From the NCBI GenBank assembly GCA_030152805.1, contig JASLIG010000018.1, positions 3,983-67,982 of the forward strand: DNA of 64,000 bases. The letters run 5' to 3'. The notes under the pieces were generated by a model. The model ran no database searches. It was not told the origin of the DNA and worked only from the letters and a program-made list of their open reading frames with translations. Position numbers and translations under genes: made by a program. The stretch is from Solirubrobacterales bacterium (GTDB lineage Bacteria > Actinomycetota > Thermoleophilia > Solirubrobacterales > 70-9). Shown here one piece after another: positions 51,539-60,641 of this stretch. Numbering within the stretch: position 1 is the stretch's first letter; every line of letters starts with the position of its first letter.

Positions 51539-52659
51539 GCGAGCCCCTCGGCAACAGGCCCGACGCCGGGCAGCTACTCGTCCTCCACGCCGCCCTGGAC
51601 GAGCCGGGGGCGGCCCTGACCGCCTGGCAAGAGTGGCGCCAGCGGGTCGCCTTCGACGATGTCGACCACGGCTCCACTCGGCTGCTGCCACTCGTCTACC
51701 GCAACCTCGGGGCCGGCGCTTTCGACGCCGATGTGGCGGGGCGGCTCAAGGGTCTCTACCGTCGCGCCTGGAGCCACAACCAGCTGCTCTTCAAGCGGGC
51801 GACGCTGGCGATCGCGGCTCTGGAGAGAGCCGGGATCGAGACGCTGATCCTCAAGGGCGCCTCGCTGGCCCTGCTCTCCTACGGTGACGTCGGCGCGCGA
51901 CCGATGGACGACGTCGACGTGCTCGTGCCGGTCGGCCGTGCCGCCGAGGCGATCGAGGCGATGAGGAAAGCGAGTTGGGAGGCCGACCACGACGATCCCT
52001 CCTCCTGGGCGCAGGTCCATCACTCGCTCGGGTTCAAGGGTCCCGACGGTGGCGAGGTCGACCTGCACTGGTTTGCCCTCTGGCAGCCGGCGCGCGACGA
52101 GGAGCTGTGGCGGGCCGCTGTGCCGCTGCAACTGGCGAGCCAGGCAACACGAGCGCCCTGCGCCGCCGACCAGCTGCTGCTTGCCTGCGTCCACGGGACC
52201 CCCTGGAGCCCACTGCCGCCCTTTCGCTGGATCGCCGACGCGGCGACGATCGTCCGCGCCGGCGGCGGCGAGCTCGACTGGGGCCGGCTCGTCGCCGAGG
52301 CCCGGCGCCGGCAGCTGACGGTTGCCACCGCGGCGGCGCTCGCCTATCTGGGGGAGGAGTTTGGCGTCACGGTGCCGGACGGCGTTCTCACCGCCCTCGA
52401 CTCAACGCCTGCGTCACGGCACGAGCGCGTCGCCTTCCAGGCGGCAGGGCGGGCCGACAGCCCGGTGCGCACCTTGCGCATGGCCTGGGACCGCTACCGC
52501 CGCCTGCGCGACCTCGACACCGGGGCGCCTCGCCCGGCCGGCTTCGTCCAGTTCGCGCGCCGCTTCTGGGGTCTCGGCAGCGCTTGGCAGCTGCCGCTGC
52601 ACGCCGCCCGCTCGTTCATACGCCGGCTCGCGCCCGGTGGCGCTCGATCCGAGACTTGA
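51535..52659 (+). CDS. Nucleotidyltransferase family protein (NTP_transf_5-like)
   Basis: 374 residues, 4-nt overlap with the GT2 gene. The active-site motif is LILKGASLALLSYGDVGARPMDDVDVLVPVGRAAEAIEAM (K-G and D-D-V-D-V-L), followed by HHSLGFKGPDGGEVDLHWFAL. This matches the family found with PqqD and HPr-related kinases in exopolysaccharide/exosortase-linked loci and paeninodin-type lasso clusters. The biochemical reaction in those systems is not well established. The 3' end overlaps the convergent GT2 gene by 44 nt. Confidence 0.87.
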   Translation: MSEPLGNRPDAGQLLVLHAALDEPGAALTAWQEWRQRVAFDDVDHGSTRLLPLVYRNLGAGAFDADVAGRLKGLYRRAWSHNQLLFKRATLAIAALERAGIETLILKGASLALLSYGDVGARPMDDVDVLVPVGRAAEAIEAMRKASWEADHDDPSSWAQVHHSLGFKGPDGGEVDLHWFALWQPARDEELWRAAVPLQLASQATRAPCAADQLLLACVHGTPWSPLPPFRWIADAATIVRAGGGELDWGRLVAEARRRQLTVATAAALAYLGEEFGVTVPDGVLTALDSTPASRHERVAFQAAGRADSPVRTLRMAWDRYRRLRDLDTGAPRPAGFVQFARRFWGLGSAWQLPLHAARSFIRRLAPGGARSET

Positions 52660-53338
52660 ACGCCCGAAACAGGCCTGCTCGGGCCGCCGCGGCATTCTGG
52701 GTGAGGCTGGCGGCGTGCACGCGGCGCCGCAGCAAGACCTCTGAGAGCCGCGCGATCTCCACTCTTTTCTCGGCGGCGCGCAGCATCCAGTCGAAGTCCT
52801 CCGCGGCGCGCATCGACTCGTCGAAGCCACCGACCAGCTCGAAAGTCTCGCGCCGCACGACCATCGTCATCGGGTGGACCAAGGGCTCGTCCTGCAGCTC
52901 GGGCGGTCGCGGCGGCATCACCGTCGGCACCGTCGAGCCCTCCACCCAGAAGGGCAGCTCGGCCCCCGGCTCGACGAGGATCTCCTGCTCGGCGAGCACG
53001 CAGCCAACCGCCGGGTTGGCGATCAGGTGGCCGGCTTGGACCGCGAGCTTGTCCGCGGTCATCGCATCGTCGCTGTCGTGGAAGGCGATGAACGCACCCT
53101 CGCTGGCGGCAAATCCGCGGTTGCGGGCGGCTGAGGGCCCGGCGTTCTCCTGGGTGATCAGCCGCACCTCGGGATAGGAGCGGGCGACCTCGGCGGTGCC
53201 GTCGCTCGAGCCGTCGTCGACGACGATCGTCTCGAAGGGTTCATACGTTTGCGCGAGCACGCTCTCGATTGCCTCGCCGAGGTAGCGCTCGGCGTCATAG
53301 GCGGGGATGACGACGCTGACCAGGGGGCTCGGCGGCAC
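52616..53338 (-). CDS. Glycosyltransferase family 2 protein
   Basis: 240 residues: SPLVSVVIPAYDAERYLGEAIESVLAQTYEPFETIVVDDGSSDGT with [34 protein letters not shown], the GT-A donor site. It is a homologue of the GT2 on the opposite strand, but it converges on the module rather than joining its transcript. Only 12 nt separate it from the MGH-like hydrolase gene upstream. Acceptor unknown. Confidence 0.9.
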   Translation of the reverse strand: MPPSPLVSVVIPAYDAERYLGEAIESVLAQTYEPFETIVVDDGSSDGTAEVARSYPEVRLITQENAGPSAARNRGFAASEGAFIAFHDSDDAMTADKLAVQAGHLIANPAVGCVLAEQEILVEPGAELPFWVEGSTVPTVMPPRPPELQDEPLVHPMTMVVRRETFELVGGFDESMRAAEDFDWMLRAAEKRVEIARLSEVLLRRRVHAASLTQNAAAARAGLFRAFKSRIERHRARAGV

Positions 53339-53350
53339 GGCTGCATTCTC

Positions 53351-54547
53351 CTAGAGGTGGCTGCGTGAGGCTGCCGGGTCCGGCTCGGCCAGCTCGGCGA
53401 CCAGGGCGGACCAGGCGAAGTCGCGGGCGCCGAGGCCGGTGCCGGTGCGGGGGTCGTAGTACTCGCGCAGGCCTTCGCGCTCGACCGCGCCGGCGAGGCC
53501 GTCCGCCAGGCGCCGGGCTGCCTCCTCGTAGCCGAGCCTGCGCAGGCCGAGCCAGACCAACCAGGCAGTGTTGACCCAGGTCGGCCCGCGCCAGTAGCGG
53601 CGCACGGGTCCGCGGTTGCCGCCGGGCTCGTAGCTGGGCTCGCACGCGGCCACCGAGGGGGGCGCGACCGGCGTCAGGAACTCGCTCTCGTTCAGCAGGT
53701 GCTCCTCGACCAGGCGCCGGCCGATCCGCTCCGGCAGGTCGGGCAGGGCGAGCGGCGCGAGCGCGGCGCAGGTGAGAACGGCCGGTCTTGCGCCGCCCGG
53801 CTCGACCGCGTCGAGGAAGAAGCCGCGCCGCTCGTCCCAGAGCCGCTCGACCAGGGCGGGCGTCGCCGAGGGGCGGCCCAGCGCTTGCAAGGAGAGCGAC
53901 CAGAGCGTGTTGACGAGCGTCTCGCAGAGGACCGGGCCGCCGGCGGAGAGGATGCGCCGCGCGTCGTAGCCGAGCCGGCGGTTGCGCCGCACCAGCAGCG
54001 GGAAGCCCGGCCTCCCGTTGGCGCGCCAGCCCCAGACCGGGTCGAACTTGGGCGAGGCGTCGAGCCCGGACTCGTCGGGCTGGACGATCCAGAGCAGGCC
54101 GTCGCCTTCGAGGTCGCGGTTGGCCGCCAGCCAGTCCGCCTGGGCGCCGATGCGAGGATCGTCACCCGGGTCGCCGACGGCGATCCGCCACGCCCAGGCC
54201 AGTAGCGGCGGCTGAATCGTCCCCGTCTGGAAGGCCGCCCTCGAGCCGACGTTGTAGAAGGGCAGGCGGCCGAGCGAGACCGGCCCGTCCCAGAAGATGG
54301 TGTGGCCGATGAAGCCGTCGGGGCGCTGCGCCGCCAGCAGGGTCTCCAGCTCCGTGTGCGCTCGAGACCGCTCGAAACGGCGCCAGACGATCGCCGCGAA
54401 GCAGGAATCCCAGTACCACTGCCACGGGTAGCGGCCAGGGCTGGGCCGGGTGTAGGCAAAGGGGACGCCCCCGCGCTCTCCCTCCAGCCAATTCCGCCGC
54501 AGAACCCGCTCGGCAACCCCCACCGCCGATGGGTCGATTCCGCCCAA
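53351..54547 (-). CDS. GH63/MGH1-like glycoside hydrolase
   Basis: 398 residues if begun at TTG 54547; GTG 54523 is an alternative. The (alpha/alpha)6-barrel pattern is clear: PWQWYWDSCFAAIVWRRF, QRPDGFIGHTIFWDG, then RRYWRGPTWVNTAWLVWLGLRRLGY and LREYYDPRTGTGLGARDFAWSALV, as in mannosylglycerate hydrolase and GH63 glucosidases. There is no signal peptide, so it is cytosolic, acting on a small glycoside or glycan. The upstream open frame through the ABC permease is a shadow. Confidence 0.85.
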   Translation of the reverse strand: MGGIDPSAVGVAERVLRRNWLEGERGGVPFAYTRPSPGRYPWQWYWDSCFAAIVWRRFERSRAHTELETLLAAQRPDGFIGHTIFWDGPVSLGRLPFYNVGSRAAFQTGTIQPPLLAWAWRIAVGDPGDDPRIGAQADWLAANRDLEGDGLLWIVQPDESGLDASPKFDPVWGWRANGRPGFPLLVRRNRRLGYDARRILSAGGPVLCETLVNTLWSLSLQALGRPSATPALVERLWDERRGFFLDAVEPGGARPAVLTCAALAPLALPDLPERIGRRLVEEHLLNESEFLTPVAPPSVAACEPSYEPGGNRGPVRRYWRGPTWVNTAWLVWLGLRRLGYEEAARRLADGLAGAVEREGLREYYDPRTGTGLGARDFAWSALVAELAEPDPAASRSHL

Positions 54548-54579
54548 AGACCGGACGGAATCGACCCGCCGGCGCGGGG

Positions 54580-55371
54580 TCAAACGGCGGTTCGGCGCAT
54601 TTCGCGGAGGGCCCAGGCGCCGAGCAGGGTAAGGAGGGCGAGGAGGGCGAGGACTCCCGGCCAGGTTTCGGCCCAGCTGACGCCGCCGATGAAGCCTTGG
54701 CGGGCGGCGTCCATCACCTGCGTTACCGGGTTCACTTCTGCGACGCTCCTCATCCACGGCTGCAGCAGGGCGAGTGGCGCGTAGGCGGTGGTGGTGAGGA
54801 TGAGGGCCATCATGCCGGCCTGCATCAGCGGCGCCGCCGACTGGCTCTTGAAGCGCAGTGCCAGGCCCGAGCCCCAGCAGGCGGCGACGGCGGCCATCGC
54901 GGCGACCATGAAATAGGTCACCAGCAAGCCGTCGATTCCCGGCCAGCCGGCGCCGAGCGCCAGGGCGATGACGAGCACGGACGTAGCCGGGATGAATGCT
55001 CGGGCGCTGGCGGAGAGCACCGTGCCGGCGAGGAGCACCCAGCGCGGGGCGGGCGAAACGAGCAGGCGGTCGACCCAGCCCTGCTCGATGTCGCGGGCGA
55101 GGTTGACGCCGGCCGCGGCGCCGGTGAAGCCGGCCCCCTGCAGCATGCTGACCGGCACGATGAAGCTCTCGTAGGTCCCCGTGGTGAAGCCGTTGAGCTG
55201 GGTCAGCGCGCCGAAGACGCCGTTGAGGCCGAGGAAGAAGATCGTCGGCGCCAGCACGCCCGGGATCGCCGCCCCCGGCACCCGCAGCAGCTCGTTCTTG
55301 GCCCGTGACATCAAGGCGCCGATCGTCGCCAGGTTGGCGCGCCACTGCGGCAGTGCCGCCGTGGTTTCCAT
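54580..55371 (-). CDS. ABC-2 type transporter permease (second subunit)
   Basis: 263 residues with six predicted helices. It has the ABC-2 pattern FESFIVPVSMLQGAGFTGAAAGVNLARDIEQGWVDRLLVSPAPRWVLLAGTVLS (coupling-helix region DIEQGWVDRLLVSP) and a last part AEVNPVTQVMDAARQGFIGG. It starts where the other permease ends. The drug, lipid or glycan substrate cannot be inferred. It is the third gene of the operon ATPase, permease, permease, hydrolase. Confidence 0.92.
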   Translation of the reverse strand: METTAALPQWRANLATIGALMSRAKNELLRVPGAAIPGVLAPTIFFLGLNGVFGALTQLNGFTTGTYESFIVPVSMLQGAGFTGAAAGVNLARDIEQGWVDRLLVSPAPRWVLLAGTVLSASARAFIPATSVLVIALALGAGWPGIDGLLVTYFMVAAMAAVAACWGSGLALRFKSQSAAPLMQAGMMALILTTTAYAPLALLQPWMRSVAEVNPVTQVMDAARQGFIGGVSWAETWPGVLALLALLTLLGAWALREMRRTAV

Positions 55372-56152
55372 CAGCCCACCCGCAGCCGGTGTCGCAGGGC
55401 GCGGGCACTGAGCAGCAGGCCCACGACGACGATGGCGGCGATTGCCGCAACCGCCTCCCCAAGTTCCGAGGCGTCGATTCCGGAGATGATCGGGCCGCGG
55501 ATGCCTTCGACGACGAAGCTGAGCGGGTTGTATTCGGCGATCGCCCTGGCTGGCTGGATCATCAGTTCGTTGGGGAAGAAGGCGGAGGAGAGGAAGAGCA
55601 GGACGAGGACGAGCGGGAAGAGTCCCTGCACGACGCTGGCGCTCCCCGTGCGCAGCGCGATCGCGGCGCCGATACCGCCGACCGCCATCGCCGTCGCCGT
55701 GACCAGCAAGATCGCGATTAGGGCGCCGGCTACCCCGCTGTGGATCTCGGCGCCGAAGATCAGCCCGATCGCGAGGAACCAGAGCGAGGCGAACAGGCCC
55801 AGCGCCGCCGTGCCGGCGAGGCGGCCGAGCACGATCGTGTAGCGCGGGATCGGCGCCGAGAAGAGGCGGTCGGTGAAGCCCATCTCGATGTCGACGGCGA
55901 GGGCGATGCCGCCACTGTTGCCGGCCAGCATCAGCGACTGCATCATCGCTCCGGCCAGCATGAACTGGAGGAAGCTCTGCACCGGCGGGAAGCCTTCCAA
56001 GTGGATCGCCCCGCCGGCCCCGCCGGTCTGGATCGCCAGCAGCAGGGTGGGAAAGACGACGATCGGTGCCATCAGCTGCGGCCGGCGGAAGGTCTGGCGG
56101 ATCGAGCGCATTCCCAGCGCCCGCACGACCCTGGCATTGGTGGCGAAGTTGC

Positions 56153-56156
<4 letters not shown>
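55371..56156 (-). CDS. ABC-2 type transporter permease (first subunit)
   Basis: 261 residues, six predicted helices. LAVDIEMGFTDRLFSAPIPRYTIVLGRLAG is the coupling region, closely matching its neighbour (DIE-G-DRLL/F-S-P), so the two permeases are paralogues that probably form a heterodimer. NPLSFVVEGIRGPIISG is the conserved C-terminal feature of DrrB-like permeases. It overlaps the ATPase gene by 4 nt. Confidence 0.92.
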
Positions 56157-57124
<968 letters not shown>

Positions 57125-57209
57125 CGGCCTGACCCTACCGAGGCCGCCTGGCCGGGATCGTGCAAAGCGCACACGGAACCGGCATCGCTCCGGTGCGGCC
57201 GGCAGAATC

Positions 57210-58019
57210 GTGCCCGCAACCCTTGCCAGGTGGCTGGGTTTGCAGCGTCAGATCGTGCGAGAAGCAGCGAAAAAGAGGATCGAGGGCTCACGGGCGCCGC
57301 TGGCGGCGGCTTTTGCCTGCGCGCTCGGGGCACTGATCGTCGCCGCCTGGCCCGGTGCCGCGACCTCGGCGCCGCTGGGCGTCGTCGTGCTCGGCAAGAC
57401 GGCGACCACGCCGCCGCCCTCCTGCCCGGGCAAAATCGTCAACAACGTCGAGGTGGTCCCCTGCCGGGTCGAGGGCCACGTCACCGGCTACCAGGTCAAG
57501 GCCGGCGGGGTCGACCAGCCTTACGAAGTGCCCTTCGACGGCAAGATCGTCGCCTGGTCGATAACCCTTGCCCGTCCCTCGCGCGCCGACACCAAAACGA
57601 CCACCAACGAGGTCGGCTTCTTCGACGAATTCCTCGGCAAGCCCTCGCAGGCGCGGATCGGCATCCTGCGCCCGGTCGACGAATCGAAACCGCCGAAATA
57701 CACGCTCGTGCGGCAGAGCCCGCTGGAGGTGCTGAACCCCTACTTCGGCGGCACGCCGATCTTCGCCCTCGAGCACCCGCTCTCGGTGCTGCGCGGCCAG
57801 GTCGTCGCCCTCACCGTGCCGACCTGGGCGCCGATGTTCGCCTTCAACGTCTCCGAAGAAGACACCTGGCGCGGCAGCCGCGTCGAAGACCACTGCGCCT
57901 CCAAGGAAGACATCCAGGGTGGGCATCCGCAGCAAGGTGTGGGCAAGGTAAAGACCTACGGCTGCTTCTACTCCAACGCGCGCCTGCTCTACACGGCGAC
58001 GTTGGTCAAGAAACCGTAA
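57210..58019 (+). CDS. Secreted protein of unknown function
   Basis: 269 residues from GTG, divergent from the ABC operon. It has a basic N-terminal stretch, then a membrane or signal segment (LAAAFACALGALIVAAWPGAATSA). The mature part has conserved-looking pieces: CPGKIVNNVEVVPCRVEGHVTGYQV, FDGKIVAWSITLARPSRADTKTTNEVGFF-like, and GQVVALTVPTWAPMFAF, with four or more cysteines. It may be a beta-sandwich extracellular protein. I recognise no catalytic motif. Confidence 0.75.
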   Translation: MPATLARWLGLQRQIVREAAKKRIEGSRAPLAAAFACALGALIVAAWPGAATSAPLGVVVLGKTATTPPPSCPGKIVNNVEVVPCRVEGHVTGYQVKAGGVDQPYEVPFDGKIVAWSITLARPSRADTKTTTNEVGFFDEFLGKPSQARIGILRPVDESKPPKYTLVRQSPLEVLNPYFGGTPIFALEHPLSVLRGQVVALTVPTWAPMFAFNVSEEDTWRGSRVEDHCASKEDIQGGHPQQGVGKVKTYGCFYSNARLLYTATLVKKP

Positions 58020-58036
58020 GGCGGAGGCATGGCGAG

Positions 58037-58052
58037 GCCCGGCGCACCGGGC
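58037..58052 (+). terminator. Hairpin after the secreted-protein gene
   Basis: GCCCGG-CGCA-CCGGGC, a 6-bp GC stem with a tetraloop, 18 nt after the stop, without a U tract. The remaining 58053-58184 holds two copies of GAAGCTTC but no gene that I can support. Confidence 0.4.
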
Positions 58053-58184
58053 TGACCCCCACGGCCTCAAATTACGGAAGCTTCAAGGACGTCGCCGCGT
58101 CGAGGCTCGCGAAGCTTCTGGCGCGCGGGCGTCGGCGATGAACTCATCGCGCGTTTGGGTTAGTGGCCGTCAGCTCCCGCCGGG

Positions 58185-58448
58185 TTAAAGCGCTTCCTGG
58201 CGCAGCCCGCAGTAAGGGCAGTCGCTGACGTCCAGGCCGATCAGTTGGTCGCAGCGGCGGCAGGCGCGCAGGTTCTCCGGCGTGCGGGGCAGGGCGGAGG
58301 CGGAGGGGGCGAGCGGCAGTACCGCCGCCACGGGCTCCATCTCCTCGCCGGTCTCCCGGTCGAGGTAGACCTGGCCCGGCTCGGCGTGGGCGAGCGCCTC
58401 GCGGCCAGAGGCCGGGGCGCGCATCCGGTAGAGCTGCTTCGAGTTCAC
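58185..58448 (-). CDS. Small zinc-ribbon protein
   Basis: 87 residues. The C-terminus has a CxxC...CxxC knuckle pair, ACRRCDQLIGLDVSDCPYCGLRQEAL, expected to bind one zinc. The N-terminal half (QLYRMRAPASGREALAHAEPGQVYLDRETGEEMEPVAAVL) shows no known fold. It is divergent from the GT4 gene with 32 nt between start codons. Function unknown, perhaps protein- or nucleic-acid-binding. Confidence 0.75.
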   Translation of the reverse strand: MNSKQLYRMRAPASGREALAHAEPGQVYLDRETGEEMEPVAAVLPLAPSASALPRTPENLRACRRCDQLIGLDVSDCPYCGLRQEAL

Positions 58449-58480
58449 GGCGGCGAAGACTAATAGCTTGCGCGGTCCCG

Positions 58481-59821
58481 ATGCGTTTTCTGATCTTCCA
58501 CGGCTACATGCTGCGCGGCACCGGCAGCAACATCTACAACGCCAACCTGGCGCGTGCCCTGGCCAAGCTCGGCCACGAGGTCCACCTGCTCTGCCAAGAC
58601 CGCGAGACGAAGATCGAGGGGGTCGAGATCCACAACCCCGACATTCACGGTCTGCTGCCCGTCTATGTCAAGGATCCCTACGAGGGCTTCGAGGTCAAGG
58701 CCTTTCCCGAGCTGAGCGACGAGGAGCTCGACCGCTACATCGAGTCCAACGTCGCGGCTGTGCGCGACGTCGCTGAACGGTCCGGCGGCATCGATGCGGG
58801 GCTCGCCAATCACCTGGTCATGGGGCCGGCGATCCTCGCTCGGGCCGACGTCGGCCCCTTCGCCGCCAAGATCCACGGCTCGGCGCTCGAGTACACGGTC
58901 AAGCCACATCCGCGGTTCTTGCCTTACGCCCGGGAGGGCATGGAAGCCGCCTCGGGCGTGCTGGTCGGATCCCGACATACCGCCGAGTCGCTCTGGGCGG
59001 CACTGCCAGAAGTCGAAGGTCTCCGCGACAAGACCCGTCTAGGACCGCCAGGAGTTGACACGGAGGCGTTTCGGCCGCAGGGCCCGTCGCGACCTCAGAA
59101 GGTCGTCTTCGTAGGGAAGCTGATCGTCTCCAAGGGCGTGGATCTGCTCTTGGCTGCGTGGCCGCTGGTAAAGCGCGAGAACCCGGATGCAATTCTCGAA
59201 ATCGCCGGGTTCGGGGAGTACGAGGGGGGCCTGCGGCGGCTGCTGGCGGCTTTGGAGCGGGGAGATATCAGCGATGCGCGGGAGGTCGCGCTGGCGGGTT
59301 GGAGCATCGAGGGCGGCGAGGAGAAGCCGCTGCCGATCCTGTCTGCGTTCCTGGCGGAGCCGCCGGCCGGCTACATGCAAGCCGCCCAGGATGCGACGGG
59401 TTCGGTCGAGTTCATCGGGCGGCTGGAGCACGATGAGGTGGCGGAGTTGCTGCCGGATGCGGAAGCGCTGGTGATGCCGAGCACGTTCCCGGAGGCCTTC
59501 GGAATGGTCGCGGCGGAGGCGGCGGCCTGTGGGGCATTGCCGGTGTCGGCGGGGCACTCGGGAATGCTCGAGGTCTCACGGCAGCTGCAAGCGACGCTGC
59601 CCGTGGAGGTGGGGGAGATGACGTCCTTTCCCGTGGAGAAGGGCGCAGTGGAGGGCATTGCAGAGCGGTTGAACGGATGGCTGGGGCTGCCTGAGGAGGA
59701 GCGGGTGCGGGCGCGGGAGAGCTTGGTCGAGACCGCCCGGCGGCTCTGGAGCTGGGAGGGCGTTGCCCGGGGGGTGATCGCCGCTTCACGGGGCGAGCTT
59801 GACCGTCTGCCGGATGCATAG
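58481..59821 (+). CDS. Glycosyltransferase family 4 protein
   Basis: 446 residues. N-terminal GT-B half: FLIFHGYMLRGTGSNIYNANLARALAKLGHEVHLLCQD. C-terminal half: KVVFVGKLIVSKGVDLLLAAWPLV, FIGRLEHDEVAELLPDAEALVMPSTFPEAFGMVAAEAAACGALPVSA (E-x7-E). An insertion of about 40 residues between the two C-terminal motifs (GWSIEGGEEKPLPILSAFLAEPPAGYMQ) makes it longer than usual. The second half (after about 59040) uses more G/T-ending codons than the first. It precedes the oxidase operon by 15 nt; a functional link is not evident. Confidence 0.9.
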   Translation: MRFLIFHGYMLRGTGSNIYNANLARALAKLGHEVHLLCQDRETKIEGVEIHNPDIHGLLPVYVKDPYEGFEVKAFPELSDEELDRYIESNVAAVRDVAERSGGIDAGLANHLVMGPAILARADVGPFAAKIHGSALEYTVKPHPRFLPYAREGMEAASGVLVGSRHTAESLWAALPEVEGLRDKTRLGPPGVDTEAFRPQGPSRPQKVVFVGKLIVSKGVDLLLAAWPLVKRENPDAILEIAGFGEYEGGLRRLLAALERGDISDAREVALAGWSIEGGEEKPLPILSAFLAEPPAGYMQAAQDATGSVEFIGRLEHDEVAELLPDAEALVMPSTFPEAFGMVAAEAAACGALPVSAGHSGMLEVSRQLQATLPVEVGEMTSFPVEKGAVEGIAERLNGWLGLPEEERVRARESLVETARRLWSWEGVARGVIAASRGELDRLPDA

Positions 59822-59836
59822 AATGCGCCCCCGCCG

Positions 59837-60628
59837 ATGATGGGCCGCCTCCCGATAGCGAAGATGCTCGCCGCCACGATTGCGCTGACGGCGGCGATCT
59901 CGGCCGTGATGGTCTCGATCAACTGGGACGGCCAGGCGGCCTCGACGGCGGCACCCAAGATCGACGATCTGCTCAACGTGATGATCGTCCTCTCGTCCTT
60001 CGTCTTCTCGCTGGTGATGGTGATGCTCTTCTACGCGCTGTGGAAATTCAAAGCCAAGCCGGGCGACGAATCCGACGGCGAGCCGATCCACGGCAACACC
60101 CGCCTCGAGGTGGCCTGGACCGTGATCCCGACGATCATCGTGCTCTTCGGCGCCGGCTACAGCTGGTCCGTGCTCAGCGACATCGAAAGCCCGGCCGACA
60201 ACCCGCTCACCGTCGACGTCTTCTCCCAGCAGTACGCCTGGAGCTTCGGCTATCCGGGCAAGGACAACGCCTGGTCGGAGGGCGAGCTGCACGTGCCGCT
60301 CGATCGCCAGGTCCAGTTCAAGATGCACGCCCAAGACGTGATCCACTCCTTCTGGGTGCCCGAGTGGCGGATCAAGAAGGACAACGTGCCCGGGATCACG
60401 ACAACGGCCATCGTCACGCCCGACAAGCTCGGCACCTACCAGCTGATCTGCACCGAGCTCTGCGGCTTCGGCCACTCAACGATGCGGGCCAAGGTGGTCG
60501 TCGAAACCCCGGCCGACTTCCGCAAATGGGTCGCCGGATTGCAGGCGAAAATCCCGTCGCCGCTGATGGAGTCGATCGTCCAAGACACCGAGACCAACCC
60601 GGTGCCCGTCGGCGCCGGAGGGGCATAA
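59837..60628 (+). CDS. ctaC: Cytochrome c oxidase subunit II
   Basis: 263 residues. Two N-terminal helices (MLAATIALTAAISAVMVSI and MIVLSSFVFSLVMVMLFYAL), then the periplasmic cupredoxin domain with the CuA site: His in VIHSFWVPE and C-T-E-L-C-G-F-G-H-S-T-M. It lacks a lipobox. It accepts electrons from cytochrome c. ctaD follows after 13 nt. Confidence 0.95.
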   Translation: MMGRLPIAKMLAATIALTAAISAVMVSINWDGQAASTAAPKIDDLLNVMIVLSSFVFSLVMVMLFYALWKFKAKPGDESDGEPIHGNTRLEVAWTVIPTIIVLFGAGYSWSVLSDIESPADNPLTVDVFSQQYAWSFGYPGKDNAWSEGELHVPLDRQVQFKMHAQDVIHSFWVPEWRIKKDNVPGITTTAIVTPDKLGTYQLICTELCGFGHSTMRAKVVVETPADFRKWVAGLQAKIPSPLMESIVQDTETNPVPVGAGGA

Positions 60629-60641
60629 TGGAGGCCTGCTG

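Noticed and set aside
53351..55462. 703-residue minus-strand frame joining the MGH-like hydrolase to sequence over the ABC permease
   Set aside because: The upstream part is out-of-frame permease DNA and shows no protein-like pattern; the hydrolase starts near 54547.
58068..58125. Pair of GAAGCTTC palindromes as a regulatory inverted repeat
   Set aside because: Each is a self-complementary restriction-site-like octamer; the intervening sequence does not extend the pairing and no promoter is adjacent.
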